Below, in pieces: positions 1-7,825 of a DNA stretch of 64,000 bases (its first letter is position 1; every line of letters starts with the position of its first letter). Below the pieces are notes generated by a model. The model made no database searches. It had not been told where the DNA came from and saw nothing but the letters and a program-made list of their open reading frames with translations. The stretch lies in the NCBI GenBank assembly GCA_051209155.1, contig JBPJGB010000001.1, one strand, 5' to 3'. The DNA is from Actomonas sp051209155 (GTDB taxonomy: Bacteria; Verrucomicrobiota; Verrucomicrobiia; Opitutales; Opitutaceae). The position numbers were made by a program, and so were the translations under genes.

Positions 1-807
1 AAATCGCCGGTGCTGCTGTTCTCCGGCCTGGGCGCAGTCACTGCGGTGCTGTTGTTGGTGTTCAAGGACGCGATCCTCGGCTTCGTGGCGGGCATCCAGA
101 TCTCCGCCAATGACATGGTGCGGGTGGGGGACTGGATCGAGATGCCGAAGGCGGGCGCCGACGGCGATGTGATCGACGTCGCCCTGACCACCGTGAAGGT
201 GCAGAACTGGGACAAGACGATCACCACGATCCCGTCCTACAGCCTCATCTCCGACTCTTTCCGCAACTGGCGCGGCATGTCCGATTCGGGCGGCCGCCGC
301 ATCAAACGCTCGATCTGTTTCGACGTGAGCTCGATCACCTTTGCCAACGAAGATCAACTCGCGCGGTGGTCCAAGATCGGCCACGTGCGCGAGCACCTCG
401 ACGCCAAGCGCAAGGAGATCGCGGCCGACAATGAGAAGCTCGGTCCCGACGCCAGTGTTTTGGGCAACGGACGCCGGCTCACCAACATCGGCACCTTCCG
501 CGCCTATTGCCTGAACTACCTGAAGACGCATCCCCGCATCGCACAGGACAAGACCCTGCTGGTGCGTCAGCTCCAGCCCACGCCGCACGGCCTGCCGCTG
601 GAGATTTATTGTTTCGCCAACAACACCGCCTGGGCGGTCTACGAAGGCATTCAATCGGATATCTTCGATCACATGCTGGCCGTCGCCAAGGTCTTCGACC
701 TCGAGGTGTATCAGCACCCGAGTGGTTCCGACGTGAGTGGAGGCATGGAAGCGCTGCGGGCCGCGCGGGAAAGCGAAGCCGTGGAAATCCCGCGTTCGGC
801 CGAATGA
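1..807 (+). CDS. MscS-family mechanosensitive channel, YbdG-like (5' truncated)
   Basis: The frame is open from base 1, so the gene starts upstream of the window. The visible 268 residues begin in the pore-lining helix (GLGAVTAVLLLVFKDAILGF), followed by the MscS beta domain with the motif VRVGDWIEMP and then TTIPSYSLIS. This pattern fits the YbdG/MscM branch of MscS channels of the inner membrane, which open under membrane tension and release solutes. The C-terminal cytoplasmic part is about 200 residues. The stop TGA at 805-807 overlaps the ATG of tcdA at 804, so the two genes are probably translationally coupled. Confidence 0.88.
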   Translation, partial: KSPVLLFSGLGAVTAVLLLVFKDAILGFVAGIQISANDMVRVGDWIEMPKAGADGDVIDVALTTVKVQNWDKTITTIPSYSLISDSFRNWRGMSDSGGRRIKRSICFDVSSITFANEDQLARWSKIGHVREHLDAKRKEIAADNEKLGPDASVLGNGRRLTNIGTFRAYCLNYLKTHPRIAQDKTLLVRQLQPTPHGLPLEIYCFANNTAWAVYEGIQSDIFDHMLAVAKVFDLEVYQHPSGSDVSGGMEALRAARESEAVEIPRSAE

Positions 808-1580
808 GTTCCAACTACGAAGATCGTTTCGGCGGCGTCGGCCGGCTCTTCGGTTTGGCGGCGCTTGATCGTCTGCGCGGCGCGCACGTCGCGGTGATCG
901 GCGTGGGCGGCGTGGGTTCCTGGACGGTGGAAGGACTCGCCCGCAGCGGCGTCGGCGCGCTCACGCTCATCGACCTCGACGACCTTTGCATCACCAACAC
1001 CAACCGCCAGTTGCCGGCGCTCGACGGTAATCTCGGTCGCCCCAAAGTCGACGCGCTGGCGGAGCGCGTGCGCCTGATCAACCCTGCCTGCGTGGTGTCA
1101 CCGGTTACCGAATACATCACGGCCGCCAACGCCGCCCGGCTGCTGGAGCCGGCCTTCGATCTGGTGGTGGACGCCATCGATGGCACGACCAACAAAGCCG
1201 AGCTCATTGCGGCCTGCGTGCGCCTCGGCAAGCGGTGCGTGACGGTCGGGGGAGCGGGCGGCAAGCGCGACGCCTCGCAACTGCGCGTGGGGGACCTCGG
1301 CGAGGCGGGCGGCGATGAATTGTTGAAGATGGTCCGCCGCAAACTGCGCAAAGACCACGGTTTCGCTCGTGGCGAAGGCAACCGCTACGGCGTGCGCTGC
1401 GTATGGTCGGCGGAGAAGCCGGTCTACCCCTGGGCCGACGGCACCTGCAGCACCGAGGCGGAGCCGGGCAGCAACCTGAAGCTCGACTGCGCCAGCGGTT
1501 TTGGCACCGCGGTCTGGGTGACCGGCGCCATGGGCCTCACCGCTGCGCAGGAAGCGGTGCGGTGGTTGGTGGAAGTTTAA
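804..1580 (+). CDS. tcdA: tRNA threonylcarbamoyladenosine dehydratase TcdA
   Basis: The product has 258 residues and is an E1-like enzyme that cyclises t6A37 in ANN-decoding tRNAs to ct6A using ATP. It starts MSSNYEDRFGGVGRLFG. The nucleotide-binding glycine-rich motif GVGGVGSW, the TNTNRQ motif, DAIDGTTNKAEL and the C-terminal DCASGFGTAVWVTGA all match E. coli TcdA (CsdL). A frame open further upstream exists, but the ATG at 804 gives a normal family N-terminus and an ATGA overlap with the channel gene. It converges on the NRAMP-like gene with only one base between the stops. Confidence 0.95.
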   Translation: MSSNYEDRFGGVGRLFGLAALDRLRGAHVAVIGVGGVGSWTVEGLARSGVGALTLIDLDDLCITNTNRQLPALDGNLGRPKVDALAERVRLINPACVVSPVTEYITAANAARLLEPAFDLVVDAIDGTTNKAELIAACVRLGKRCVTVGGAGGKRDASQLRVGDLGEAGGDELLKMVRRKLRKDHGFARGEGNRYGVRCVWSAEKPVYPWADGTCSTEAEPGSNLKLDCASGFGTAVWVTGAMGLTAAQEAVRWLVEV

Positions 1581-1581
1581 G

Positions 1582-2910
1582 CTAGAAACGGCTGATCAAC
1601 TGCCACGCGCCGACAAAGGTGAGGGCGGCGCCGGAGAGCCACAGGCACGCGGTCCAAACGGGACCCGGGCGAAGCTCGGGGCGCAGGCGGCGATGTCGCA
1701 GGTAGAGTGCGCAGGCCGCGAGGAAGGGGAGCAGGATGGCCTGACCGGCGCCGCTGATGATGATGAGCGAATAGGGATTGGGCCAGGCCACGTAGAGCAC
1801 GGTGCCGTAGAGCGGGAGGGTGACTCCGAGCCATTTGATGCGGCGCGCCTTGCGTTCCGGGTCATCGGTTTCGGACATGAGCCCGAGCATGGGCAGCGCG
1901 TCGACCATGAGTCGGGCGTTGGCGGCGGTGGCGGCGAAGGCGGTCGAATAGAGGGTGGCAAAGGCACCGACGACAAAGATCCAGAAGCCAAGCGGACCGA
2001 AGCTCTCCAGATACATGTGCGCGAGCGACCCAACCAAACCGTCGTCGGAGAGTTGCACGTCCTTGGCGTGGAGCACCGCGGCGCCGAGCAGGAAGAATAC
2101 GACCGTCGCGGTGGTGTAGAGCACGAGCGAGGCGAAGGCGTCGACTTTCATCACCTTCATCCAACCGCGGGCGCGGTCGAGCCAGCCGGCGTCGTGGGAT
2201 CCGACGCGCGCGGCGTAGCCTTTTTCCAGACACCAGTAGGGGTAATAAATGAGTTCGGCGGCGCCGACGCCGATGATGCCGAAGGCGACAAACGCGGCGG
2301 AAAAATCTTCGGGCAGGCGGAACTCGAGTCCGCGCAACACTTGGGCGGAGGTGACGCGAAAGTCGGTCGTCTGCAACGCGAACAAGGCGAAGACAGTCGA
2401 GACGGTGAAGAGGATGACGAGGCCGATGGAGAAGCGTTCGACGAGTTTGTAGCGGCCAACTCCCAGCAGGAGTGCAAGCGAGACGCCCAGCACGATGGCA
2501 AGGGTGGAGGCCGAGGCGTCGATGCCGGCCAGGTGCATGACCTCGGCGGTGCCGCCGAGCATACCGCCGATCACCGAGATCATAGCGACAAAGACGGGTA
2601 GGAAGACCCAGACCATCCAACCGACGCGCAGACGCGGGCCAGGCACCATGTCGAGCATGCGCAGGGTGGGCGTGCCGGTTGCGACGGCATAGCGCCCGAG
2701 TTCGACCTGCACAAAAACCTTCACCACGCACCCAAGGATGATGAGCCAGAGCAGGGTGAAGCCGCTCTCGGCGGCGACGTTGGGCGTGGCGACCAGTTCA
2801 CCGGTGCCGACGATGCCGGCGGTCAGGATGAGGCCGGGGCCGATGTAGCGCAGGGACGCGGCGAGGGAACGGGGCGGGGTGACGCCGTTCGGCGAAGTCG
2901 GGGTAGACAT
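1582..2910 (-). CDS. NRAMP-family transporter homologue with altered metal-site motifs
   Basis: The product has 442 residues and about eleven hydrophobic segments, and resembles the NRAMP divalent-metal transporters. The start at 2910 (MSTPTSPNG) is chosen because an upstream extension runs into an intergenic repeat. The TM1 region GPGLILTAGIVGTGELVATP aligns with the MntH segment that carries DPGN, but here reads G35-T36-G37-E38. The TM6 MPH motif reads A217-A218-E219. The usual Asp, Asn and Met metal ligands are therefore missing, so manganese or iron transport should not be assumed. A role in transport of another ion is inference. Confidence 0.82.
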   Translation of the reverse strand: MSTPTSPNGVTPPRSLAASLRYIGPGLILTAGIVGTGELVATPNVAAESGFTLLWLIILGCVVKVFVQVELGRYAVATGTPTLRMLDMVPGPRLRVGWMVWVFLPVFVAMISVIGGMLGGTAEVMHLAGIDASASTLAIVLGVSLALLLGVGRYKLVERFSIGLVILFTVSTVFALFALQTTDFRVTSAQVLRGLEFRLPEDFSAAFVAFGIIGVGAAELIYYPYWCLEKGYAARVGSHDAGWLDRARGWMKVMKVDAFASLVLYTTATVVFFLLGAAVLHAKDVQLSDDGLVGSLAHMYLESFGPLGFWIFVVGAFATLYSTAFAATAANARLMVDALPMLGLMSETDDPERKARRIKWLGVTLPLYGTVLYVAWPNPYSLIIISGAGQAILLPFLAACALYLRHRRLRPELRPGPVWTACLWLSGAALTFVGAWQLISRF

Positions 2911-2917
2911 TTTGCTT

Positions 2918-3027
2918 TTACAGGAGGCAACGGAGGGTAACGGAGCCGTCAGCCTGAGGGGTTTTACAGAAGGAAACGAAGGGAGCGAAGGGAGCGAAGG
3001 GGATAGGAGCGCTCTGTTAACCTCTCT
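2918..3027 (+). repeat. Dispersed intergenic repeat, plus-oriented copy
   Basis: Two similar units lie in tandem. Unit A at about 2918-2957 begins TTACAGGAGGCAACGGAGGG, and unit B at about 2963-3027 begins TTTACAGAAGGAAACGAAGG and continues with GGGAGCGAA repeats. The same A-B pair, roughly 80% identical by eye, occurs in opposite orientation at 4184-4260. It lies between the NRAMP-like gene start and the dehydrogenase stop and is not coding. Its function is unknown. Confidence 0.75.
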
Positions 3028-3049
3028 TTTCTCCGGTGGAAAAAACGAA

Positions 3050-4081
3050 CTACAGCTCGATCTGGACTTTGACCGAGGTGGGCTGGGGGGCCTTGGCGTA
3101 GTCGAAGGCGGCAATGCTGTCGGCGAAGGGGTAGGTTTCGGTGATGAGCGGCTTCACGTCGAGCTGGCCGCTGCCCATCAGCGCCAGGCAACGCGGGTAG
3201 ACGTGGGCGTAGCGGAAGACGTGTTCGACGCGGGCTTCTTTGATCTGCGCCGCGACGACATCGTAGGGGATCGGGCCACCCGGCATGCCGATAAAAACGA
3301 CACAGCCGCCGGGGCAAAGCGCCTCAAAGACCGAAGCGGCGGCGCGGGCGTTGCCGCTGGCTTCGAAGACGAGGTCGGCGCCCCAACCACCGGTGGCGGC
3401 GTTGATCACCTCGGTGAGGTTTTCCGCGGCGACATTGACCGGCGTGATGGCGCCGAGGGTGGCGGCAAGGTCGAGTTTCGGCTGAGCGACATCGGTGATG
3501 AAAACGCGGCTGCAGCCGGCGGCGAGGGCGCTCAGCGCGGTGACCATGCCGATGGTGCCGGCACCCATGACGATGGCGACGTCGCCGGGCTTCACCTTGG
3601 CCTTGGTGGCGGCGTGCATGCCGACGGCGAGGGGCTCGACGAGGGCGGCTTCGCCGAAGCTCACGTTGTGTGGCACCTTGAAAGTGAAGGCGGCGGGATG
3701 CACGACGGACGGGCGCAGCACGCCGTGGATCGGCGGGGTGGCCCAGAAGCGCACCTCGGGGTCGAGGTTGTAGAGCCCGAGCTGGGTGGCGCGGCCGAGC
3801 GGGTTGGGGATGCCTGGCTCCATGCAAACGCGATCGCCGACGGCAAGGTGGGTGACGGCGGAACCGATCTCGCTGATCACGCCGGCGGCCTCATGGCCGA
3901 GCACCATCGGGGCGTTGACCACAAAGGGGCCGATGCGGCCGTGCGTGTAGTAGTGCACATCGCTGCCACAAACGCCGACCGTCTTGATGTCGATGCGCAC
4001 GTCGTGCGGGCCGAGCGTTTCGGCGATGTCGATGTCGCGAAGGGAAAGTTTGTTTTGTTTTTCGAGAACGAGAGCCTGCAT
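3050..4081 (-). CDS. Zinc-type polyol dehydrogenase, sorbitol/xylitol dehydrogenase-like
   Basis: The product has 343 residues and belongs to the medium-chain dehydrogenase family. It should oxidise a polyol such as sorbitol, iditol or xylitol to the ketose with NAD+. The catalytic zinc region is visible as VCGSDVHYYTHG followed by GHEAAGVISEIG, then LVEPLAVGMHA, and the Rossmann motif GAGTIGMVTALSA. The structural-zinc cysteine cluster found in many alcohol dehydrogenases is missing: the loop reads EPGIPNPLGRATQLGLYNL, as in the animal sorbitol dehydrogenase subgroup. Repeat arrays flank both ends. The exact substrate cannot be read from the sequence. Confidence 0.87.
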   Translation of the reverse strand: MQALVLEKQNKLSLRDIDIAETLGPHDVRIDIKTVGVCGSDVHYYTHGRIGPFVVNAPMVLGHEAAGVISEIGSAVTHLAVGDRVCMEPGIPNPLGRATQLGLYNLDPEVRFWATPPIHGVLRPSVVHPAAFTFKVPHNVSFGEAALVEPLAVGMHAATKAKVKPGDVAIVMGAGTIGMVTALSALAAGCSRVFITDVAQPKLDLAATLGAITPVNVAAENLTEVINAATGGWGADLVFEASGNARAAASVFEALCPGGCVVFIGMPGGPIPYDVVAAQIKEARVEHVFRYAHVYPRCLALMGSGQLDVKPLITETYPFADSIAAFDYAKAPQPTSVKVQIEL

Positions 4082-4108
4082 GGGGTGGGGCGGAGAAAGG
4101 GGTTGTTC

Positions 4109-4260
4109 CTACAGAAGGGGACGAAGGCTAATCCAACGTGATCACTTGCACAGGAGGAAAGGGAGGGGAACGGAGGTTTAACTAGCCTTCGTTCTATTCG
4201 TTGCCTTCTGTAAAACTTTATCAGGCTGAAGGCTCTGTTGCCCTCTATTGCCTCCTGTAG
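4109..4260. repeat. Dispersed intergenic repeat cluster in both orientations
   Basis: This stretch between the dehydrogenase and permease genes holds degenerate plus-oriented pieces (CTACAGAAGGGGACGAAGG at 4109, and ACAGGAGG with a G-rich continuation near 4150). It also holds a full minus-oriented A-B pair, with unit B at about 4184-4215 and unit A at about 4221-4260. Read on the minus strand the pair begins CTACAGGAGGCAATAGAGGG. The opposing orientations could form a long stem in RNA or single-stranded DNA. No open frame explains it. Confidence 0.75.
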
Positions 4261-4266
4261 AACAAA

Positions 4267-5667
4267 TCAGTTCCACGGCGCGGCGTAGAGGAGGACCGCG
4301 CCGAGCGCGAAGAGGAGGAGTTGCCACTTGGCCCACCACTTGAACCAAGTGCCGTAGCCGATGCCGGCGCTGGAGAGCACGCCGACGAGGATCACGCTGG
4401 TGGGGATGATCATGTTGGTGAAGCCGTCGCCGAACTGGAAAGCGAGGATGGCGCTTTCGCGGTGGATGCCGAGGAGGTCGGAGAGCGGGGTCATGATCGG
4501 CATGGTGAGGGCGGCCTGACCGCTGCCGCTGGGGATGAGAAAATTAAGGCAGCTCTGGAAGCTATACATCACGAACACACCGAGATCGGGGCCGAGGTGA
4601 TCGATGCGCGTGGCAACGCTGTGCAGGATGGTGTCGATGATGTTGGCATCTTCGGCGAGCACCACGATGGCGCGGGAAAAGGCGACCAGCACGGCGGTGG
4701 CGCAGAGCTCGCGGGCGCCGGCCATGAAAGAGTCGGCGATGGCGTTGAGGGAGAGGCGAGCGGCGAGTCCGCAGAACAGCGCCATGGCGAGGAACACTGC
4801 GGCGATTTCCATCACATACCAGCCGAGGGCAATGGAACCATAACCGAGCACGATCATCATGAGTCCGAAGACCACGAGGGTGACGATCTGCGAGGGGGTG
4901 ATCACGCTGTCGGCGTCGGGTTCCTCGCCGGATTCGGCGGCGAGACGGCGGCGCCAGTTGGCGTCGGCTGCGGGCGTGAGGCTGTTCGCCGGATCAAGGG
5001 CGACGCGGCGGGCGTGCCACATGACGATGGCGACGCAGACGCCGGTGATGAGCAGCCAGCAGAACACGCGGTAGCCGAAGCCGACATCGGTGGGTTGCTC
5101 GGCGATCTGTTTGGCGATGCCGAAGGAGAAAGGGTTCACGAAGGCGGTGGCGAAACCGGCCTGCGAGCCGATGAACGGGATGGCGACGCCGGTGGTGGCA
5201 TCGAAGCCCAGCGAGATGGCGAGTGGCACGGTGAGCAGCACGAACACGAGACATTCCTCGGCCATGCCGAAGAGCACGCCTGCGAAACTGAAGGCGAACA
5301 TCAGCACCGGGATGACGAGGTAGCGGCCGGCGCCCTTGGCGCGCAGGGTGAGCCACTTGAGCCCCGCCATGAGGGCGCCGGTGTGCATGAGCACGCCGAA
5401 GGCGCCGCCGATGAGCAGCACGAAGGCGAGGGTTTCGGCGGCCTGCTCGGCGCCCTTCATGGGCGCGAGCAGGAGGTCGAAGGGCGTCTGGGGAACGGAC
5501 TCGACGGACTCGAACTGCTCGGGCAGGACGATCTCCTTGCTACCGTAGCCCTCGAACTCGCGCACCTCGCGGCCATAGCGACCACCGGGGATGAACCAAG
5601 TGGCCACCATCATGGCGACCATGATGCTGGCGATGAGCACAAAGGCGTTGGGCGCGCGAAACTTCAT
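4267..5667 (-). CDS. YfcC/DcuC-family membrane permease
   Basis: The product has 466 residues with about twelve hydrophobic segments. It begins MKFRAPNAFVLIASIMVAMM and then has FIPGGRYGR, a typical N-terminus of the C4-dicarboxylate anaerobic carrier (DcuC, PF03606) group that includes YfcC. The hallmark LIPSGSGQAALTMPIMTPL is near the C-terminus, followed by GDGFTNMIIPTS. Members move dicarboxylates, basic amino acids or peptides by secondary transport; the substrate here is not determinable. The ATG at 5667 is preferred to an extension that would overlap the DUF2835 gene. The DUF2835 gene lies 19 bases upstream on the same strand. Confidence 0.85.
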   Translation of the reverse strand: MKFRAPNAFVLIASIMVAMMVATWFIPGGRYGREVREFEGYGSKEIVLPEQFESVESVPQTPFDLLLAPMKGAEQAAETLAFVLLIGGAFGVLMHTGALMAGLKWLTLRAKGAGRYLVIPVLMFAFSFAGVLFGMAEECLVFVLLTVPLAISLGFDATTGVAIPFIGSQAGFATAFVNPFSFGIAKQIAEQPTDVGFGYRVFCWLLITGVCVAIVMWHARRVALDPANSLTPAADANWRRRLAAESGEEPDADSVITPSQIVTLVVFGLMMIVLGYGSIALGWYVMEIAAVFLAMALFCGLAARLSLNAIADSFMAGARELCATAVLVAFSRAIVVLAEDANIIDTILHSVATRIDHLGPDLGVFVMYSFQSCLNFLIPSGSGQAALTMPIMTPLSDLLGIHRESAILAFQFGDGFTNMIIPTSVILVGVLSSAGIGYGTWFKWWAKWQLLLFALGAVLLYAAPWN

Positions 5668-5686
5668 GGGCGCAGTGCAGCAGGTT

Positions 5687-5905
5687 TCACACGCGCTCCA
5701 AGCCTTTGAATTTGTGGTTGGCGTCGAAAAGCAGGCGGAAGCGGCCGTGCACACCGTTTTCGGTCACGACTTTTTGCAGGGCGCCGGCGGGGAACTGGAT
5801 GGAGCGACCGTCGTCGAGCCGAGCGACAACATTGCGGGCTTCGCCGCGGTAGTAGCGCAGCACTTCGTCGGGCGTAAAGTGGAGCGTGAACTCGAGGGCA
5901 TTCAT
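5687..5905 (-). CDS. DUF2835 family protein
   Basis: The product has 72 residues. It matches the small DUF2835 family through RYYRGEARNVVARLDDGRSIQFPA in the middle and GRFRLLFDANHKFKGLERV at the end; this assignment is from memory of the family pattern. No catalytic function is known, and the fold appears to be a compact beta-rich domain. Its start overlaps the stop of the upstream membrane-protein gene by four bases, which implies co-transcription and coupled translation with it. Confidence 0.82.
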   Translation of the reverse strand: MNALEFTLHFTPDEVLRYYRGEARNVVARLDDGRSIQFPAGALQKVVTENGVHGRFRLLFDANHKFKGLERV

Positions 5906-7746
5906 GGGGCTGAATCCGGGGCGGGGCGGGGGCGTATGCGATAGAGGACCAACTCAGCAGTGGCAGCCTCGGCGACGAGGCAGCGCTTCAAGTTTTCGAA
6001 CGCGTGGTGCTGCTGGAGGAAAAGGGAGAACAGATCCGATTTGGTGAGCAGGATATGCGAGAAGCCCAGGTTGATTAACCGGGTCCCCGCGTCGAGGTCC
6101 TCGTCGGACATTGCAGTGAAGAGCCAAGCGACCTCGGGACTCCAAAACGGAGAAGCGGTGACCTCATGGGGTTTTAAATACCCGTAGAGGTAGAGGTGGT
6201 CACTGAGGATGCGTCCGTTCACCTGTTGCGCGGTCTGCTCGATGAAGTCCGCGGTGTCCTGCCTGGTCGCCGCGCGAAAGTCGCGCGAGGCCACCGGCCA
6301 TTGGGCGGGGCTCAAGAAGACCGGGTTGTAAGGATAAACCCATGCCCGGATCGAGGCGACCAAGCTCAGGAGGAACAGCGCGACCAGAAGCGTGCGTGAA
6401 AGCCTGAGCTCACGCGTTCGCAGGCTGAGCCATGCGCCACCGCCCACGGCGCCGAGCAGGAGCACCGGACTTAGCACGCGCATGGAGTAGTGGAGCCCAC
6501 CCGCGGTGGAAGAGATGGAAAACAACCACGCCACGCTGAATCCTGCACTCACCGCCCCAAGCAGCGTTCGGGCGGCCGAAGGCATGCGTCGGGTTGCGAC
6601 AACGGTGACCAGACCCGCCATGGGGAGCAGCGCATTGAGCGCGAATAGCCGAAGGAGTTCCAGCCAACTGCCGGCGCTGTGCCAATCCATGCCGAACACC
6701 GCCCGGTAGTAGCTCATCAGTTGGGCGAAGACGGGATTGGTGGGCAGGGAGGCGAGGTCGTGGCTGAAAAACGGATTCCCGGTCAGCACCGCGTTGCGCA
6801 GGTGCCAGACCATGGCGGGGAGCGCTGCTCCGACCGTGAATACGAGGGCGGAGCGCAGGTCTCCCTTGGTGCGCCAGATCCAAAGGCCGGCCGTGAAGGC
6901 GCCGATGCCGCCATACTCCCGGGCGCAGGCGGCGACGGCTCCGCCCAGCGCAGCGTAGATAAGCAGGGATCGTCGCTCAGGTTGGGCGTTCCAGTGCAGA
7001 AGGTAGTAGACCATGGCGCCCGCCCCGATCGCGGTGAGTCCCGTTTCTTGGCCGATGTTGAAGGCAAACTGAAGCAGGGTCGAGGTGGCCATGATCCCCC
7101 AGGCGAAGGAGGCGGCGACGCGGGCGCCGAATAAACCGGCGAGTTGGGCCGCCAGCATGAAAAGCGCGATCACCTGCGCGATCACCGCGGGGGCGGTCCA
7201 AACAGAAGCCGAATTGCCGGCCCCGAGGAAGCACCACGCGTAGGTCGCAGAAACCAGCGGCGCGATCCCGTCGGCCCAGACATACATGGAGAAATCGGCG
7301 GATGAGACCGGGGGATAAAAATCCAGGTGGTGGTGGGTGAAGATGAGGCGCGCGAGGTGTTCCCAACGAAAGACGTGGTCGTCCCCGGATAAGGGTTGGA
7401 TGAGGGACATGTGGGCGGCGACAACCAAGGCCGGTGCGGCCAGCAACCAGCCCCAACCCAGCGGCAGGACCGCGGGCTGAGTGACCATCGGCGGGCGGTG
7501 ACGCCGGTGGCTGAGCCACCAGCCGGGCAGTCCGGTGAGCAGCAGCCAAACGGTCAGGCTGGGCAGGGTGATCGGGAGCGAGAACGCCTGCAGGGCGAGC
7601 ACACCCAAAAAAAGCAGCAGGATGGAGCCGAGACCGGCGGCCAGACTTCGCAGCGGCACCGAGGCCGCCTTGGCCCAACCCCATCCTGGCCACAAAAGAC
7701 CAGCGATGATCAGCGCGAATCTGAGTCCGGATTCCAGCAGAGCCAT
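5902..7746 (-). CDS. Polytopic membrane protein, GT-C glycosyltransferase-like
   Basis: The product has 614 residues with a dozen or more hydrophobic segments. The first large loop contains SGDDHVFRWEHL with Asp122-Asp123, the position where GT-C (PMT/ArnT-like) enzymes carry a catalytic acidic pair. A soluble C-terminal part from about residue 500 follows the last membrane segment. A role in transferring sugars from a polyprenyl-linked donor is inferred from this architecture only. The N-terminus MALLESGLRFALIIAGLLWP starts in a membrane segment. A perfect 12-base palindrome lies seven bases upstream of the ATG. Confidence 0.65.
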   Translation of the reverse strand: MALLESGLRFALIIAGLLWPGWGWAKAASVPLRSLAAGLGSILLLFLGVLALQAFSLPITLPSLTVWLLLTGLPGWWLSHRRHRPPMVTQPAVLPLGWGWLLAAPALVVAAHMSLIQPLSGDDHVFRWEHLARLIFTHHHLDFYPPVSSADFSMYVWADGIAPLVSATYAWCFLGAGNSASVWTAPAVIAQVIALFMLAAQLAGLFGARVAASFAWGIMATSTLLQFAFNIGQETGLTAIGAGAMVYYLLHWNAQPERRSLLIYAALGGAVAACAREYGGIGAFTAGLWIWRTKGDLRSALVFTVGAALPAMVWHLRNAVLTGNPFFSHDLASLPTNPVFAQLMSYYRAVFGMDWHSAGSWLELLRLFALNALLPMAGLVTVVATRRMPSAARTLLGAVSAGFSVAWLFSISSTAGGLHYSMRVLSPVLLLGAVGGGAWLSLRTRELRLSRTLLVALFLLSLVASIRAWVYPYNPVFLSPAQWPVASRDFRAATRQDTADFIEQTAQQVNGRILSDHLYLYGYLKPHEVTASPFWSPEVAWLFTAMSDEDLDAGTRLINLGFSHILLTKSDLFSLFLQQHHAFENLKRCLVAEAATAELVLYRIRPRPAPDSAP

Positions 7747-7752
7747 GTTCCG

Positions 7753-7764
7753 GGCAACGTTGCC
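7753..7764. promoter_or_regulatory. Perfect palindrome GGCAACGTTGCC upstream of the GT-C-like gene
   Basis: A 12-base perfect inverted repeat sits seven bases before the minus-strand ATG at 7746. An 8-bp inverted repeat (GCGATTTG at 7768-7775 and CAAATCGC at 7791-7798) lies next to it. These could be an operator or an RNA hairpin over the start region. No T-run follows on the minus strand, so a terminator is not supported. Confidence 0.4.
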
Positions 7765-7825
7765 GGAGCGATTTGGGCGAGTCTACTCCGCAAATCGCGG
7801 TGGCTCGGCCGCGGTCGAAGAAGGC

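Noticed and set aside
2918..4260. CRISPR array
   Set aside because: The repeat units are degenerate, occur in both orientations and lack regular spacers; no cas genes are present.
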